From: Chamaelirium japonicum
Lineage: Eukaryota; Streptophyta; Magnoliopsida; Liliales; Melanthiaceae
NCBI GenBank assembly: GCA_947650365.1
Contig: OX393553.1
Coordinates: 39,975,949-40,039,948 of the forward strand
Length of the DNA stretch: 64,000 nucleotides
Direction: 5' to 3'
Positions 10,901 to 20,421 of the stretch are shown piece after piece (positions within the stretch are counted from its first letter, which is position 1; every line of letters starts with the position of its first letter). Made by a program: the position numbers and the translations under genes. Under the pieces are notes generated by a model that did no database searches, was not told the DNA's origin, and worked only from the letters and a program-made list of their open reading frames with translations.

Positions 10901-13900
10901 TTGGCCGTTCTTCTTTTTGACGGGGACGATGCTAGAGATCCATGTCGGGTACTTGACCTCTCGAATGAAGCCGGCTTCGATCAATTTGTTGACTTCGCCT
11001 TCTATTTGGGGTACCAGTTCTGGCCGGTAGCGTCTTTGTCCTTGCTTGATAGCGCTGGCTCCGTGTTTGACGCTGAGCTGGTGCACTGCGATTTTTGGAT
11101 CGAGGCCCGGCATCTCCTTGTAGGACCATGCGAAGACGTCTCTGTACTCTCTAAGCAGTTTGGTGTATGCTGCTTCCTCCTCAGGGGTCAAGAGTGTGCT
11201 GACGAATGTAGGCCGAGGCTCCGTCTCCGTGCCCAAGTTGATTTCCTTCAAGTCATCAACGGTGGACTGCCCCCCTTCTTCGAGGACTGGCGGGGCGTCG
11301 GGCAACTCGTCGTCCGAAGTAGAAGTGTCACCGTTGCCGGGATCCGTAATGGAGATATGATGGACGGCAGCCATGGGTGGGTGGGTGGGTGTTGAGACGA
11401 AGTCCTCGATAGGCATTTCCAGGCGATCGAACACTGACTTCTTCTTTGAATGTTTGACTGGCCCGAGCCTCTCGAACACGGATGTGCGTTTTTGATTCGA
11501 CCAGTCTTTACCGCCTCTGGTTTGCTTCCGGAACAAGGCTTGGCATCGAGCCCGTCGTCGTCTTCTCCTGCTGTCTGGATGGCTGAGGTAGGTAGAGAGT
11601 GCATCGGAGATTGTCGATCCTTCAGCTGCTTCATCTACTATCCTCGCCTCGATGTAGTTCGAGGTGAAGGTCTTCTTTGCTGCTGTTCTGATGACCAACG
11701 GAGCTTGACTGGAGCCGATGCCTCGACGGTTCGGGGGAATTTGCTCTCCGTTTTGAAATAGCCGAGCTTGAGTTCTTGTCATCCCATGCGGAGTTGCTGC
11801 TGGTGGGAGTGTGCCCATGGCGCTTTCCTCGTTATAGCCAGCTCTAAACAGCAATTTGGCAGCATTTTGCCCCCAACTCCCTTCCGGTTTGAATCCGAGT
11901 GGCTCGAGGTCTGCCGATTCGACGGGTCTGCTTGGGTTCGGAGCTTCTGCCAGACTAGGTAGTGGCACCGTCATTTCTTGCAGAGTGATGACATTGGCCT
12001 GAGATAACGTTGGGGCCAGCTTCCTTGTCGGAGTAGAAGGCGATCGCTCGGATTTGCGGAGCCACTGAGGCGCGAGACGCAAGACAGGCGCCGTTTGGAT
12101 TGGCAACGGGGTATGTTGCATTGCTCTTGGCTCGAAGCTGATGCGCATCCTTTGCCCAGGTTTCGGCGTTCCTTGGACCTTGAGTCTTGCTTCGTCAGAA
12201 GGTGGCACTGGATTCCCGGGAAGAGGAGTCTTTTCCTTATTTACTTCTTCAATCTTTTGAGCTCGAGGGGTTTTAGCTGGCAGAACTTCCGCGACCAGGC
12301 CCTTTGCTTGGTAGAATTTAGCGTCGGCCAGGTGTGCCTCGGCCTCGTTGAATGGCTTGTCGTCCGCAACTATGCACCTCTCCACGCCTTCTTCGTAGTA
12401 CTTGAGGCATTGATGCCAGGTGGATACTATGATGCCGTTCTCGTGCAGCCATGGTCTTCCTAGCAGGAGACGATATGATGTCCGGCAGTCGATGATGTGG
12501 AAGAGGACCGTCGTATCTAGCGGGCCGATGGAAAGCTTCAGACGAATGATTCCAACGGTGGACTGTCCGCCTTGGTTGAAGCCTTGAATGACCAACTGAC
12601 TTGGTGAGAGCTGGTCGTTGGTAATGCCGAGTTGACGCATTGTCTGGATGGGCATGATATTGACGGCGGAGCCACAGTCCAATAAGATTCGGTTCACTGG
12701 CTTCTCCTTGATGTATCCCGAAACGTAAAGAGGCCGGTTGTGCAATCGCGTCCCGAGTTGCAGGTCCTCGTCTGAAAAGGTTATCGTTGCATCACACGAG
12801 GCTATAGCTCTGCCCTTCTGGTCATCCTTCCTTTTTCTCTTGTAGCTATCTGGATCGGCCAAGGCCGCCGCCATTGCCAGGCGAGCCTTCTTCGGAAGAT
12901 GCAAAGCCTCTACGAGCGGCATGTGCAAGATTGCTTCGTCGTGAGCGGCGGTGCCCCCATCGTTGGAGTCGTCCCCCTCATCGGTGGAGTCGCCTTCTTC
13001 GGAAGTTTCGCCTTCGTTCTTTCTTTCCGACACTTCATGGACTTCGATCATGCAACAAGACACCTTGACGTGTTGGTCCACCGGGAGGAAGTGATCCGGG
13101 AAGAACTCTTGCAAAGTTGTCGGCTCTGGAAGACTCTGCTGAAGGATATCGTCTCGGCTCGCTGACGGTACTTTGAACGCCTTCCTTCCTGGAGTCTTGC
13201 TTTTCTTCTTGTAGGTCTTCCGCTTGGTGAATCCCCTCATCACACGGTCTTGCTTGAGCTTCTTTTCTTGCCAAGGCTTTCGCCGCCGCGGTAGCATGAC
13301 CCATGCTTCTTCGTCGGTGGATTCCCCTTCGCTAGGATGATGGTCGTCAGCAGCAACTAGCTTCTTTGATGACACTTGTTCTTCCGGAGGCTCTACTTGC
13401 TCATCTTCCGATCCCCAGCCGGTGGGCTTGATTTCTTCGATTGGAACGGATGGAGGCCTTGAGTAGAGGACGTAATAGTCAAACTTCCCTGATGGCTGGC
13501 CTAGCAGACCGACTTCTGGGTCTCCCTGCTCGTATCTTTCTCTAAGAGTGCGTTGGGACATAGCTTGACTGGAAGGGACTTGCTCTTCTCGAGGTTCCAC
13601 TGGCTCCTCTCCCGATCCCCAGCCGGTGGGCTTGATTTCGTCGATTGGAACGGACGGAGGCCTTGAGTAGAGGACGTAATAGTCGAACTTCCCCGAAGGC
13701 TGGCCCAGCAGACCGACTTCTGGATCTCCTTGCTCATATCTCCTTTGGAGCGCCCGTTGGGATGCAGCATTGCTTGGAAGAGGTGCTGGCGTGAGCGATG
13801 ATTGCCCCCAGGGCAGCGGTGTTCCCTCCTCGGTGAGCGCAGGAGTATGTTGACGTCGCTTCGAGACTTTCGGCCGGGAAGTTGACTTAGCGATTGACGC

Positions 13901-15790
13901 TTGACGATTGAGGCGCAATTTGGGCATGCTTCGTCGAGCGGCAACGAGTACCGGCGAGAAGGAGCCGAAGGTGATGGACGTCATGTTGGCCGTAGCAACC
14001 TCCCCGGAGTCGATCTCTATCTTCCCTTGTTTAGCGAGCGCCATGATTCTTTCCTTGAAGACGAAGCACCTTTCGATGGGATGACTCACCACCCGGTGGT
14101 ATTTGCAGAAGAGAGGGTCGTCGACACGATGCATCTGCTCGGGCCTCTTTGAAGGAGGTAATTCTATCATCTTCTCTTGCAGCAGTTGGTCGAACATGGA
14201 GGAGACTTCCGAGTCTGGGAAAGGGTACTCCTTGGCTTCGAGCTCCTCGAGAGTCATCCTTTGTCTTAGCGGCGGAGGCGGTGGTATGGCGACTCCCTTC
14301 TTCTGATCTGGCTTGCCACCGATCTTGAGCGGCTTGGAGGTCGAAGCGACGTCAGCAACATTGACTTGTTTCAGTTTCGTTGCCGGTGGCTTGTCCTTCT
14401 TCTCTATCTTCAAGAAGTCCTTGTTCTTCAAGTCCCCGCGGTTTGCTAGGCTGAGTTCCATGTCATGAGCCCGAGTTGCGAGTTCTTCGAAAGACCGAGG
14501 CTTGATACCTTTGAGGATATAGAGCAGACCCCAGTGCATGCCTTGGGTGCACATCTCGATGGCCGAGTCTTCAGACAAGCGGTCTCGTGAATTCAGCGCG
14601 AGGTTCCTCCACCTGTCGATGTAGTCGATCACTGGCTCGTCTTTCCTTTGCTTGACGGCGGTGAGTTCGATCATGCTGACGGTTCGTCTGGTGCTGTAGA
14701 AGCGATTGAGGAACTCCCTCTCCATCTGATCCCAGCTGTCAATGGTTCCTGCAGGAAGATCAACGTACCAGTCGAACGCGTTGCCTTTGAGGGTGCGGAC
14801 GAATTGCTTCACCATCTCGTCGCCATATGTGCCGGCATTATTGCAGGTCTCGATGAAGTGGGCAACGTGCTGTCTCGGATTTCCCTTTCCGTCGAAGTGC
14901 TGAAACTTTGGCGGCTGGAATCCGACTGGGAAGCGTAGCTGCTGGATCCTCGTAGTGTAGGGCTTCGAGTATGCCGCCGTGATCGGAGGAAGGCCACTGC
15001 CGTGAGAGCGCATCATGTCGGCTATCAACGCTTGGACTTGCTGAGCGTTCATCGTTGCCGTTGCTGGAGGTTGAGTGGCCGCCGAGGCTGGCGCTGGGTA
15101 GACGACTTCCAATGGGACGGGAGCCGAGGAGAGCGCTGGAGTAACTGCTTGAATCGTCGGAGCAACCTCTGCAGGAGCGGGAGTTGAAGACGGAACTGGA
15201 GCGGCTACTGGAGAAGCGACGGGTTGGCCGACTGCTGCAGCGTCCTTTGCGCTTAGCTTTTGGAGCAGAGTGTTGATGTGACGATCCTTCTCCTCCATCA
15301 GCCGAGTAATTTGCGCCATATGCTCGCTCATCTGCATGACTTGGAGCTGAAGAGCGGACGGAGGGTGGTGACGGAGAACGTCTCGGTGTTGCATGTTCGC
15401 ATCCTCGCCGTCATCATCGGAGACGTAGTTACGCCGACTTGCTTCTGGTTGATGATTGATGTTTGCCCCCTGCAGAGGAGGTGTAGCGTCTGCTGGAGAA
15501 CCCGAACGGGTTCGGGGTTGGGGCTGGTCCTCCCCAAACTTCTGGACATGGGCTCCAGGATCGAGGCTCGTTTCTTCATGCACCAGGGCCTCGTCGGCGC
15601 TTTGGCGAGCATCTTCGATAGTAGCTTCTGGCACGAAGATGTCCGCAAGAGTCCGTGTACGCCGAGTGTAGACGCGCACCATTGGAGGAGCATCACCCTC
15701 CGGATTTACTGGATCACCGTGGCGGAGTAGAGGAGACTCGGCGATTGGTGAGAGGCTTGGAGCAAACGCATCGTTGTTTGTTCCGGCCAT
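7967..15790 (-). CDS. Gag-pol polyprotein, inner Tat element (2607 aa, looks whole)
   Basis: One frame holds all retrotransposon parts. Gag lies at about residues 280-455, with a CKYHRVVSHPIERC zinc-knuckle-like motif near 560. An aspartic protease (LLDCGSAVNIM) lies near 1035 and a reverse transcriptase with YVDD near 1735. A gypsy-type RNase H is followed by a second, archaeal-type RNase H (MFFDGAA, NNVAEYQALLIGLELA, GDSQLV). The integrase has an HHCC finger (HAGICGSH, CQAC) and a DDE core (GLDIVGP, TDNGKQF, NGLAEAF), then a C-terminal WDGPH segment. The double RNase H marks the Tat lineage. An internal duplication repeats LGQPSGKFDYYVLYSRPPS. The start is the ATG at 15790 (MAGTNNDAF), shared with the outer copy and with the right element; a TTG slightly upstream is not used. 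Confidence 0.97.
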   Translation of the reverse strand: MAGTNNDAFAPSLSPIAESPLLRHGDPVNPEGDAPPMVRVYTRRTRTLADIFVPEATIEDARQSADEALVHEETSLDPGAHVQKFGEDQPQPRTRSGSPADATPPLQGANINHQPEASRRNYVSDDDGEDANMQHRDVLRHHPPSALQLQVMQMSEHMAQITRLMEEKDRHINTLLQKLSAKDAAAVGQPVASPVAAPVPSSTPAPAEVAPTIQAVTPALSSAPVPLEVVYPAPASAATQPPATATMNAQQVQALIADMMRSHGSGLPPITAAYSKPYTTRIQQLRFPVGFQPPKFQHFDGKGNPRQHVAHFIETCNNAGTYGDEMVKQFVRTLKGNAFDWYVDLPAGTIDSWDQMEREFLNRFYSTRRTVSMIELTAVKQRKDEPVIDYIDRWRNLALNSRDRLSEDSAIEMCTQGMHWGLLYILKGIKPRSFEELATRAHDMELSLANRGDLKNKDFLKIEKKDKPPATKLKQVNVADVASTSKPLKIGGKPDQKKGVAIPPPPPLRQRMTLEELEAKEYPFPDSEVSSMFDQLLQEKMIELPPSKRPEQMHRVDDPLFCKYHRVVSHPIERCFVFKERIMALAKQGKIEIDSGEVATANMTSITFGSFSPVLVAARRSMPKLRLNRQASIAKSTSRPKVSKRRQHTPALTEEGTPLPWGQSSLTPAPLPSNAASQRALQRRYEQGDPEVGLLGQPSGKFDYYVLYSRPPSVPIDEIKPTGWGSGEEPVEPREEQVPSSQAMSQRTLRERYEQGDPEVGLLGQPSGKFDYYVLYSRPPSVPIEEIKPTGWGSEDEQVEPPEEQVSSKKLVAADDHHPSEGESTDEEAWVMLPRRRKPWQEKKLKQDRVMRGFTKRKTYKKKSKTPGRKAFKVPSASRDDILQQSLPEPTTLQEFFPDHFLPVDQHVKVSCCMIEVHEVSERKNEGETSEEGDSTDEGDDSNDGGTAAHDEAILHMPLVEALHLPKKARLAMAAALADPDSYKRKRKDDQKGRAIASCDATITFSDEDLQLGTRLHNRPLYVSGYIKEKPVNRILLDCGSAVNIMPIQTMRQLGITNDQLSPSQLVIQGFNQGGQSTVGIIRLKLSIGPLDTTVLFHIIDCRTSYRLLLGRPWLHENGIIVSTWHQCLKYYEEGVERCIVADDKPFNEAEAHLADAKFYQAKGLVAEVLPAKTPRAQKIEEVNKEKTPLPGNPVPPSDEARLKVQGTPKPGQRMRISFEPRAMQHTPLPIQTAPVLRLAPQWLRKSERSPSTPTRKLAPTLSQANVITLQEMTVPLPSLAEAPNPSRPVESADLEPLGFKPEGSWGQNAAKLLFRAGYNEESAMGTLPPAATPHGMTRTQARLFQNGEQIPPNRRGIGSSQAPLVIRTAAKKTFTSNYIEARIVDEAAEGSTISDALSTYLSHPDSRRRRRRARCQALFRKQTRGGKDWSNQKRTSVFERLGPVKHSKKKSVFDRLEMPIEDFVSTPTHPPMAAVHHISITDPGNGDTSTSDDELPDAPPVLEEGGQSTVDDLKEINLGTETEPRPTFVSTLLTPEEEAAYTKLLREYRDVFAWSYKEMPGLDPKIAVHQLSVKHGASAIKQGQRRYRPELVPQIEGEVNKLIEAGFIREVKYPTWISSIVPVKKKNGQIRVCVDFRDLNNACPKDDFPLPITELMVDATTGHEVLTFMDGSSGYNQIRMAPKDEELTAFRTPKGIYCYKVMPFGLKNAGATYQRAMQKIFDDILHQNVECYVDDLVVKSKKKSAHLQDLELIFKRLRRYQLRMNPLKCAFGVSSGKFLGFVVRHRGIEIDQSKIDAIVNMPVPKTVRDLRGLQGHLAYIRRFIANLAGKCHPFSRLMKKGAPFTWDEACQEALQNIKAYLLKPPVLSAPVQGRPLILYIAAQEQSLGALLAQNNELGVETACYYLSRTLVGAELNYSPIEKVCLALIFATKKLRHYMLAHTIRLVSKADPLKYIMSRPVLSGRLAKWALLLLEFDITFVPQKAVKGQALADFLAEYPLPAEWELSEDLPDEEVFSVDIAPSWKMFFDGAARQDIAGAGVIFVTPDNEILPFSFLLSEACSNNVAEYQALLIGLELADEMNLQGLEIFGDSQLVIQQVLGAYEVNKEDLVPLHARAVKLLEKLKAVSIQHVSRNLNQQADALANLAATLPFPDEHSLVVPVCRRFVVIEKEGPPEVPVQTHAVHVLEIKEQDWRQPLVEYLVHGKLPEDPKRKSDIRRRSLRFYHFNGELYRRSYDGTLLRCLAKEEAEAALEEVHAGICGSHQSGPKLHFRIRRMGYYWPTMIKDSLEYARRCQACQMHGDYIRQPPEPLHPTIASWPFDGWGLDIVGPLPKSSKQHLYILAATDYFSKWAEAIPLREVTKYSVISFIQNDIIFRYGVPRYIVTDNGKQFKNAAVSQFCALYNIKQNCSTMYNAPANGLAEAFNKTLCKLLEKTVSKTKKDWHERMGEALWAYRTSFRTPTQATPYSLVYGVEAVLPLELQIPSLRIAVQEGLTSDDNAQLRLAELEALDERRLEAQQRLECYQARLSRTFNKKIRPRSFQIGELVLAVKRPIILSHRGGKKFDAKWDGPHSVKEVYSNGAYLLTTPEGLTLGPINGKYLKRYYA

Positions 15791-15838
15791 CGCGAACTTC
15801 AAGCAGCTTCTTCAACCGTACGGGTGAAAGGAGAAGAG

Positions 15839-15856
15839 GTCCCACCGGGCGTGCCA
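15839..15856 (-). other. Primer binding site of the inner Tat element
   Basis: On the minus strand TGGCACGCCCGGTGGGAC begins six bases inside the 5' LTR. The outer element has the identical word and the right Tat element a close one (TGGCACGCCCAGGGGGAC). It is complementary to a tRNA 3' end in form (TGG...); the tRNA species was not identified. Confidence 0.8.
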
Positions 15857-15862
15857 GAAATC

Positions 15863-17936
15863 TGTATGCGCAAAAAAGGTACGGGTCGGCTTTATTGCAC
15901 AAAACGAGATTACAATTGTGGCCGGGACCCGGGTTGCTCGGGTGTAGCGAGTCCGGGTTGCGGCGAGTTTTGATCAGGGGATTGTGGGAAAGATCTTCTG
16001 GGGGATCCCTTTGATCCGCGTCTCCACGTGGTGTTCGTGCGAGAGCTCTGAAGGGGCTGCCCAGGACAGGGGTTTTACAGGGAGAGGGTTTTGGAGAGGC
16101 TAAGGAATGTCCACCGTTGCTTGGTCCCTTCCGTGCTTCGCGCTTTCTCGGCTAGGGGGGTTTTCGGCTTCGTTCCTCGGTCTTCGTGTCTTCCTCGTTC
16201 CTTGCTTGACCTCGGTGTCCTTGATCGTCGGTTCGCGGCGTCGATCGAGCTTTTGGCGTTGGCTTTGGCTTTGGCTTTTTGGCTTTAGCTTGGCTCCGGC
16301 GTGGCTCTGGCTTTTGCTTTGCTTTGGCGCTTGCACTTGGACGTAGCTGGGAGAGACTTGCGATGCTTTCGTTCTTCCGGACTTAGCATCGTATCGGCTA
16401 GAACGTGCGGTGCTTTTGCTCGTGGCCGGCGTAGTCGCTTGGCTTTGGCACTTGCGTTGCTTTGGCGCGGGCTTTACTGGGGCTTTGCTTTGGCTTCTTG
16501 CGTTGGCTTTAGCTTCAGCGTCAACTCGATCTTCTTCCTCGAACGACGTGGGCTACTTCTTCGGTGCTTCGATGGCTTGCGTGTTGACGGGACTTCTCTT
16601 CTTCTCCGGGCTTCTTTGGCGTGATCAGAGTCGAAGGATGCTTTCGAAGATGGTGGGGGTAGCACCGATCTCCGTGCGACGGTTGTGGCGTCGGCTTTTG
16701 TTGATGAAGACGACGGGGTGGCGACGCTTCAGATGATCTGTTCCAGCCTTTCTTCTTCGTGGATGGTGCAGATGTTTGTCGAAGACGACGGGGTGATGAC
16801 GCTTCGCTTCTCTCCTCCGGGCTTTGGGGCTTGATCGGGATCGAGGACTTGTTGGAGACGACGGGGTAGTGCCGCTCCTCTTCTTCTCCGGGCTTTTGGG
16901 CTTGATCGGAGTCGAAGCTTGTTGGAGACGACGGGGTAGTGCCGCTCCTCTTCTTCTCCGGGCTTTTGGGCTTGATCGGAGTCGAAGCTTGTTGGAGACG
17001 ACGGGGTAGTGCCGCTCCTCTTCTTCTCCGGCCTTTGCTTCTGGCGTCTTCGGAGTCGAAGGGTTCTTCTTCTCCGAGCTTTCTTCTTCGTGAACGGAGT
17101 CGAAGGGGCGATCGTCGTGCGCAAGGGCCTTCACGTTGATGAGGACTTTCAGTAAGCCGATCCCTCGGGACAGGCTTGACTGTGCCTCGTGAAGCCTTGG
17201 GTCGATGAAGAAGCGTGCTCTCTTCTGCAGAGCTCTGGCGCTTCGTCTTCAATTTTTCGACCATTTTTTCCTTCCCCCACCCCCTCTATTTATAGGCAAA
17301 GAGGTGGGGAGAGAGATATGGAAACTTTTTAATTTTAAATCTCTTTTGTATCTCTCTCATAATTACCCGGATTTTATTCATCCATTGATGAAGGGAATAA
17401 CATTTAATTGTTTTCCTTTTCTGGCGGGTGCAATTATGGCTGGACTTTGCGCACGAAATCGATGGCGATCGGGCGCTTCGTCTTGTGCGTCGGATCGAGG
17501 GATCGGCGCAGATCCGCGCGTGTGCAGACGTCATACGCTACCTCCCCCCGCGCATGGCGGTATTCTTTCCTTTTCTTTCTTTTCTTTCCTTTTCTTTTCT
17601 TTCCTTTTCTTTTCTTTCCTTTCTTTTCTTTCCTTTTTCTTTTCTTTCTTTTTCTCCCCTTTCCTTGCAGGGCCGGCCGGCCCCCCCCCATGGGGTTCGG
17701 GTCCTACTAGGGCCGGCCCCATGTGGCTCGGGTCCTAGTAGGGACCGGCCCCCATGGGGTTCGGACCCTAGTAGGGGCCGGCCCCCCTTGGCGCATGGGG
17801 TCCGGGTCCGCATCGGCGCGCGCGAGTCGGGTTTGAATCCATGTCGGTGCGCGCGAGTTGGGTCCGTGTGTCGGGTTTGCATCCGCGTTGGCACACGTGA
17901 GTCGGGTTCGGGTCCGACGAAATTCGTGTGTCTACA
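15863..17936 (-). repeat. 5' LTR of the inner Tat element
   Basis: 2074 bp, termini TGTA/TACA, two differences from the partner at 1185-3258. The TATA box is at 17286-17295 (minus strand). On the minus strand all three frames downstream of the TATA box are open for long stretches (247, 169 and 131 codons), which reflects arginine/serine/proline-coding repeats rather than proven genes. Confidence 0.96.
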
Positions 17937-17941
17937 ATCAC
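17937..17941. repeat. Target site duplication ATCAC, right copy
   Basis: It matches 1180-1184 exactly and closes the inner element. Confidence 0.95.
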
Positions 17942-18035
17942 CCTCCGGATTTATTGGATCACCGTGTCGGAGTAGAGGAGACTCGGCGATCGGTGAGAGG
18001 CTTGGAGCAAACGCATCGTTGTTCGTTCCGGCCAT
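17942..18035 (-). pseudogene. Start of gag of the outer Tat element
   Basis: The minus-strand ATG at 18035 opens MAGTNNDAFAPSLSPIAESP, the same N-terminus as the inner copy. The frame then meets the inner element's LTR after about 30 residues. The rest of this gag is at 1-1184. Confidence 0.9.
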
Positions 18036-18083
18036 CGCAAACTTCAAGCAGCTTCTTCAACCGTACGGATGAAAGGAGAAGAG

Positions 18084-18101
18084 GTCCCACCGGGCGTGCC
18101 A
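18084..18101 (-). other. Primer binding site of the outer Tat element
   Basis: On the minus strand TGGCACGCCCGGTGGGAC, identical to the inner element, six bases inside the LTR end at 18108. Confidence 0.8.
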
Positions 18102-18107
18102 GAAATC

Positions 18108-20150
18108 TGTGGACGCGGAAAAAAGCACGGGTCGTCTTTATTGCGCAAAATCAGATTACAAGTATGGCCGGGACCCGGGTGGCTCGGGTGTAGCGAGTCC
18201 GGGTTGCGGCGAGTTTTGATCAGGGGATTGTGGGAAAGATCTTCTGGGGGATCCCTTTGATCCGCGTCTCCACGTGGTATTCGTGCGAGAGCTCTGAAGG
18301 AGTTGCCCAGGACAGGGGTCTTTACAGGGAGAGGGTTTTGGAGAGGCTAAGGAATGTCCACCGTTGCTTTGTCCCTTCCGTGCTTCGTGCTTTCTCGGCT
18401 AGGGGGTTTTCGGCTTTGTTCCTCGGTCTTCGCGTCTTCCTCGTTCCTTTCTTGGCCTCAGTATCCTTAATCGTCGGTTCGCGGCGTCGATCGAGCTTTT
18501 GGTTTGGCTTTGGCTTTGGCTTTGTCTTGGCTCCGGCGTGGCTCTGGCTTTTGCTTTGCTTCGGCGCTTGCACTTGGACGTAGCTGGGAGAGACTTGCGA
18601 TGCTTTCGTTCTTCCGGACTTCGCGTCATATCGGCTAGAACGTGCGGTGCTTTTGCTCGTGGCCGGCGTAGTCGCTTGGCTTTGGCACTTGCGTTGCTTT
18701 GGCGCGGGCTTTACTGGGGCTTTGCTTTGGCTTCTTGCGTTGGCTTTAGCTTCAGCGTCAACTCGATCTTCTTCTTCGAACGACATGGGCTACTTCTTTG
18801 GTGCTTCGACGATTTGCGTGTCGACTGGACTTCTCTTCTTCTTCGGGCTTTTTTGGCGTGATCGGAGTCGAAGAATGCTTTCGAAGATAGTGGGGGTAGC
18901 ACCGATCTCCGTGCGACGGTTGTGGCGTCGGCTTTTGTTGATGAAGACAACGAGGGTAGCGACGGTCTCCGTGCGACGGTTGTAGCGTCGGCTTTTGTTG
19001 ATGAAGACGACGGGGTAGCGACGCTTCAGACGATCTGCTCCAGGCTTTCTTTTTCGTGGATGGCACAGGCGTTGGTCGAAGACGACGGGATGATGACGCT
19101 TCGCTTCTCTCCTCCGGGCTTTGGAGCTTGATCGGGATCGAGGATTTGTTGGAGCCGACGGGGTAGTGCCGCTCCGAGCTTCTTCTCCGGCCTTTGCTTC
19201 TGGCGTCTTCGGAGTCAAAGGGTCTTCTTCTCCGGCCTTTGGTTCTGGCGTCTTCGGAGTCGAAGGGTCTTCTTCTCCGAGCTTTCTTCTTCGTGCACGG
19301 AGTCGAAGTCTTGATCTTCGTGTGCAAGGGTCTTCACGTTAATGAGGACTTTCAGTAAGCCGATCCCTCGGGACAGGCTTGACTGTGCCTCGTGAAGCCT
19401 TGGGTCGGTGAAGAAGCGTCTCCTCTTCTGCAGAGCTCCGGCTTTTCGTCTTCGATCTTCGACCTCTTCTTCATTCCCCCACCCCCTCTATTTATAGGCA
19501 AAGGGGAGGGGAGAGAGATATGGGAACTTTTAATTTTAAATCTCTTTTCTATCTCTCTCATAATTGCCCGGGATTTATTCATCCATTGATGAGGGGAATA
19601 ACGTTTATTTGTTTTCCTTTTCTGGCGATGCAATTATGGCTGGATTTCGCACACGAAATCGATGGCGATCGGGCGCTTCTTCTTGTGCGTCGGATCGAGG
19701 GATCGGCGCAGATCCGCGTGTGTGCAGACGTCATACGCAACCTCCCCCCGTGCATGGCGGTATTTCCTTCATTTTCTTTCTTTTCTTTCCTTTTCTTTTC
19801 TTTCCTTTTCTTTTCTTTTCTTTCCTTTCTTTTCTTTCCTTTTCTTTTCTTTCTTTTCTTTTCTTTCCTTTTCTTTTCCTTCCTTGCAGGGCCGGCCGGC
19901 CCCCCATGGGGTTCGGGTCCTAGTAGGGCCGGCCCCATGTGGCTCGGGTCCTAGTAGGGGCCGGCCCCATGGGGTTCGGACCCTAGTAGGGGCCGGCCCC
20001 CCTTGAAGCATGGGGTCCGCTCCTCTTTGCTAGGTGCGATCGGGTCCGGGTCCGCATCGGTGCGCGCGAGTCGGGTCCACGTGTCGGGTTTGCATCCGCG
20101 TCGGCACACGTAAGTCGGGTTCGGGTCCGAGCGAAATTCGTGTGTCTACA
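18108..20150 (-). repeat. 5' LTR of the outer Tat element
   Basis: 2043 bp, running from TGTGGACGCG to TGTGTCTACA as printed. It is clearly the same family as the LTRs at 1185 and 15863 but differs by many substitutions and several indels. It has two copies rather than one of the GTGCGACGGTTGTGGCGTCGG unit (about 18910-19000). The TATA box is at 19488-19497 (minus strand). Confidence 0.93.
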
Positions 20151-20155
20151 ACAGT

Positions 20156-20421
20156 CATTATTTTTTAGCCTAATATCCAACAAAACCTAAATCGGGCTTC
20201 ATCTACTTATTTTGTTGCAAAGACTCCAAGACTTTTACGGCGTTAGCCCCCCTCATTAATAACTTCTCACCGCTGCATTAGACTCGCCTTTTTCAGCTGG
20301 CCTCCACATCTAACTCCTTTTTCAGTGACCGGGAATGGACCACCGATAATGATATCTTTTTCTGCAGGAAGGAGCTTGGTCATCGATTATGATGCCGAAT
20401 AAGGCATTTTCTGTTGTAGTG
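20156..20421 (-). mobile_element. Terminal piece of a CACTA DNA transposon
   Basis: On the minus strand from 20421 the sequence reads CACTACAACAGAAAATGCC, the typical CACTA terminus. Subterminal motifs of alternating direction follow (ATCGATGACC, TTATCGGTGGTCC, CAGTGAAAAAGG). The outer Tat LTR directly adjoins it, so the rest of the transposon probably lies left of the window. Its inner limit cannot be fixed. Confidence 0.5.

Larger units (their letters stand above)
1185..17936 (-). mobile_element. Inner Tat-lineage Ty3/gypsy element, looks whole, very young
   Basis: A complete minus-strand element of 16,752 bp. In element orientation it has a 5' LTR (17936-15863), a primer binding site, a single long gag-pol frame (15790-7967), a conserved non-coding block, an oppositely oriented gene (4658-7711 on the plus strand), a purine tract (3271-3259) and a 3' LTR (3258-1185). 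Both LTRs are 2074 bp and begin and end TGTA...TACA. Aligning them by eye shows two differences, about 0.1 percent, or some 40,000 years at 1.3e-8 per site per year. The dual RNase H and antisense gene are known traits of the Tat lineage. It is flanked by ATCAC on both sides, inside the gag of an older relative. It looks whole. Confidence 0.97.
1..20150 (-). mobile_element. Outer Tat-lineage Ty3/gypsy element, partial, split by a younger copy
   Basis: This minus-strand LTR retrotransposon enters from the left edge. In window order it has a gag part (1-1184), an inserted element of the same family (1185-17936), the start of its own gag (17942-18035), a primer binding site and its 5' LTR (18108-20150). 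The gag matches that of the inserted copy almost throughout. The pol part and the 3' LTR lie outside the window. It is a fossil interrupted by the insertion. Only one LTR is visible, so it cannot be dated by LTR divergence, but it must be older than the insertion. The five bases after its LTR (20151-20155, ACAGT) would be one half of its target duplication; the other half is out of view. Confidence 0.9.
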
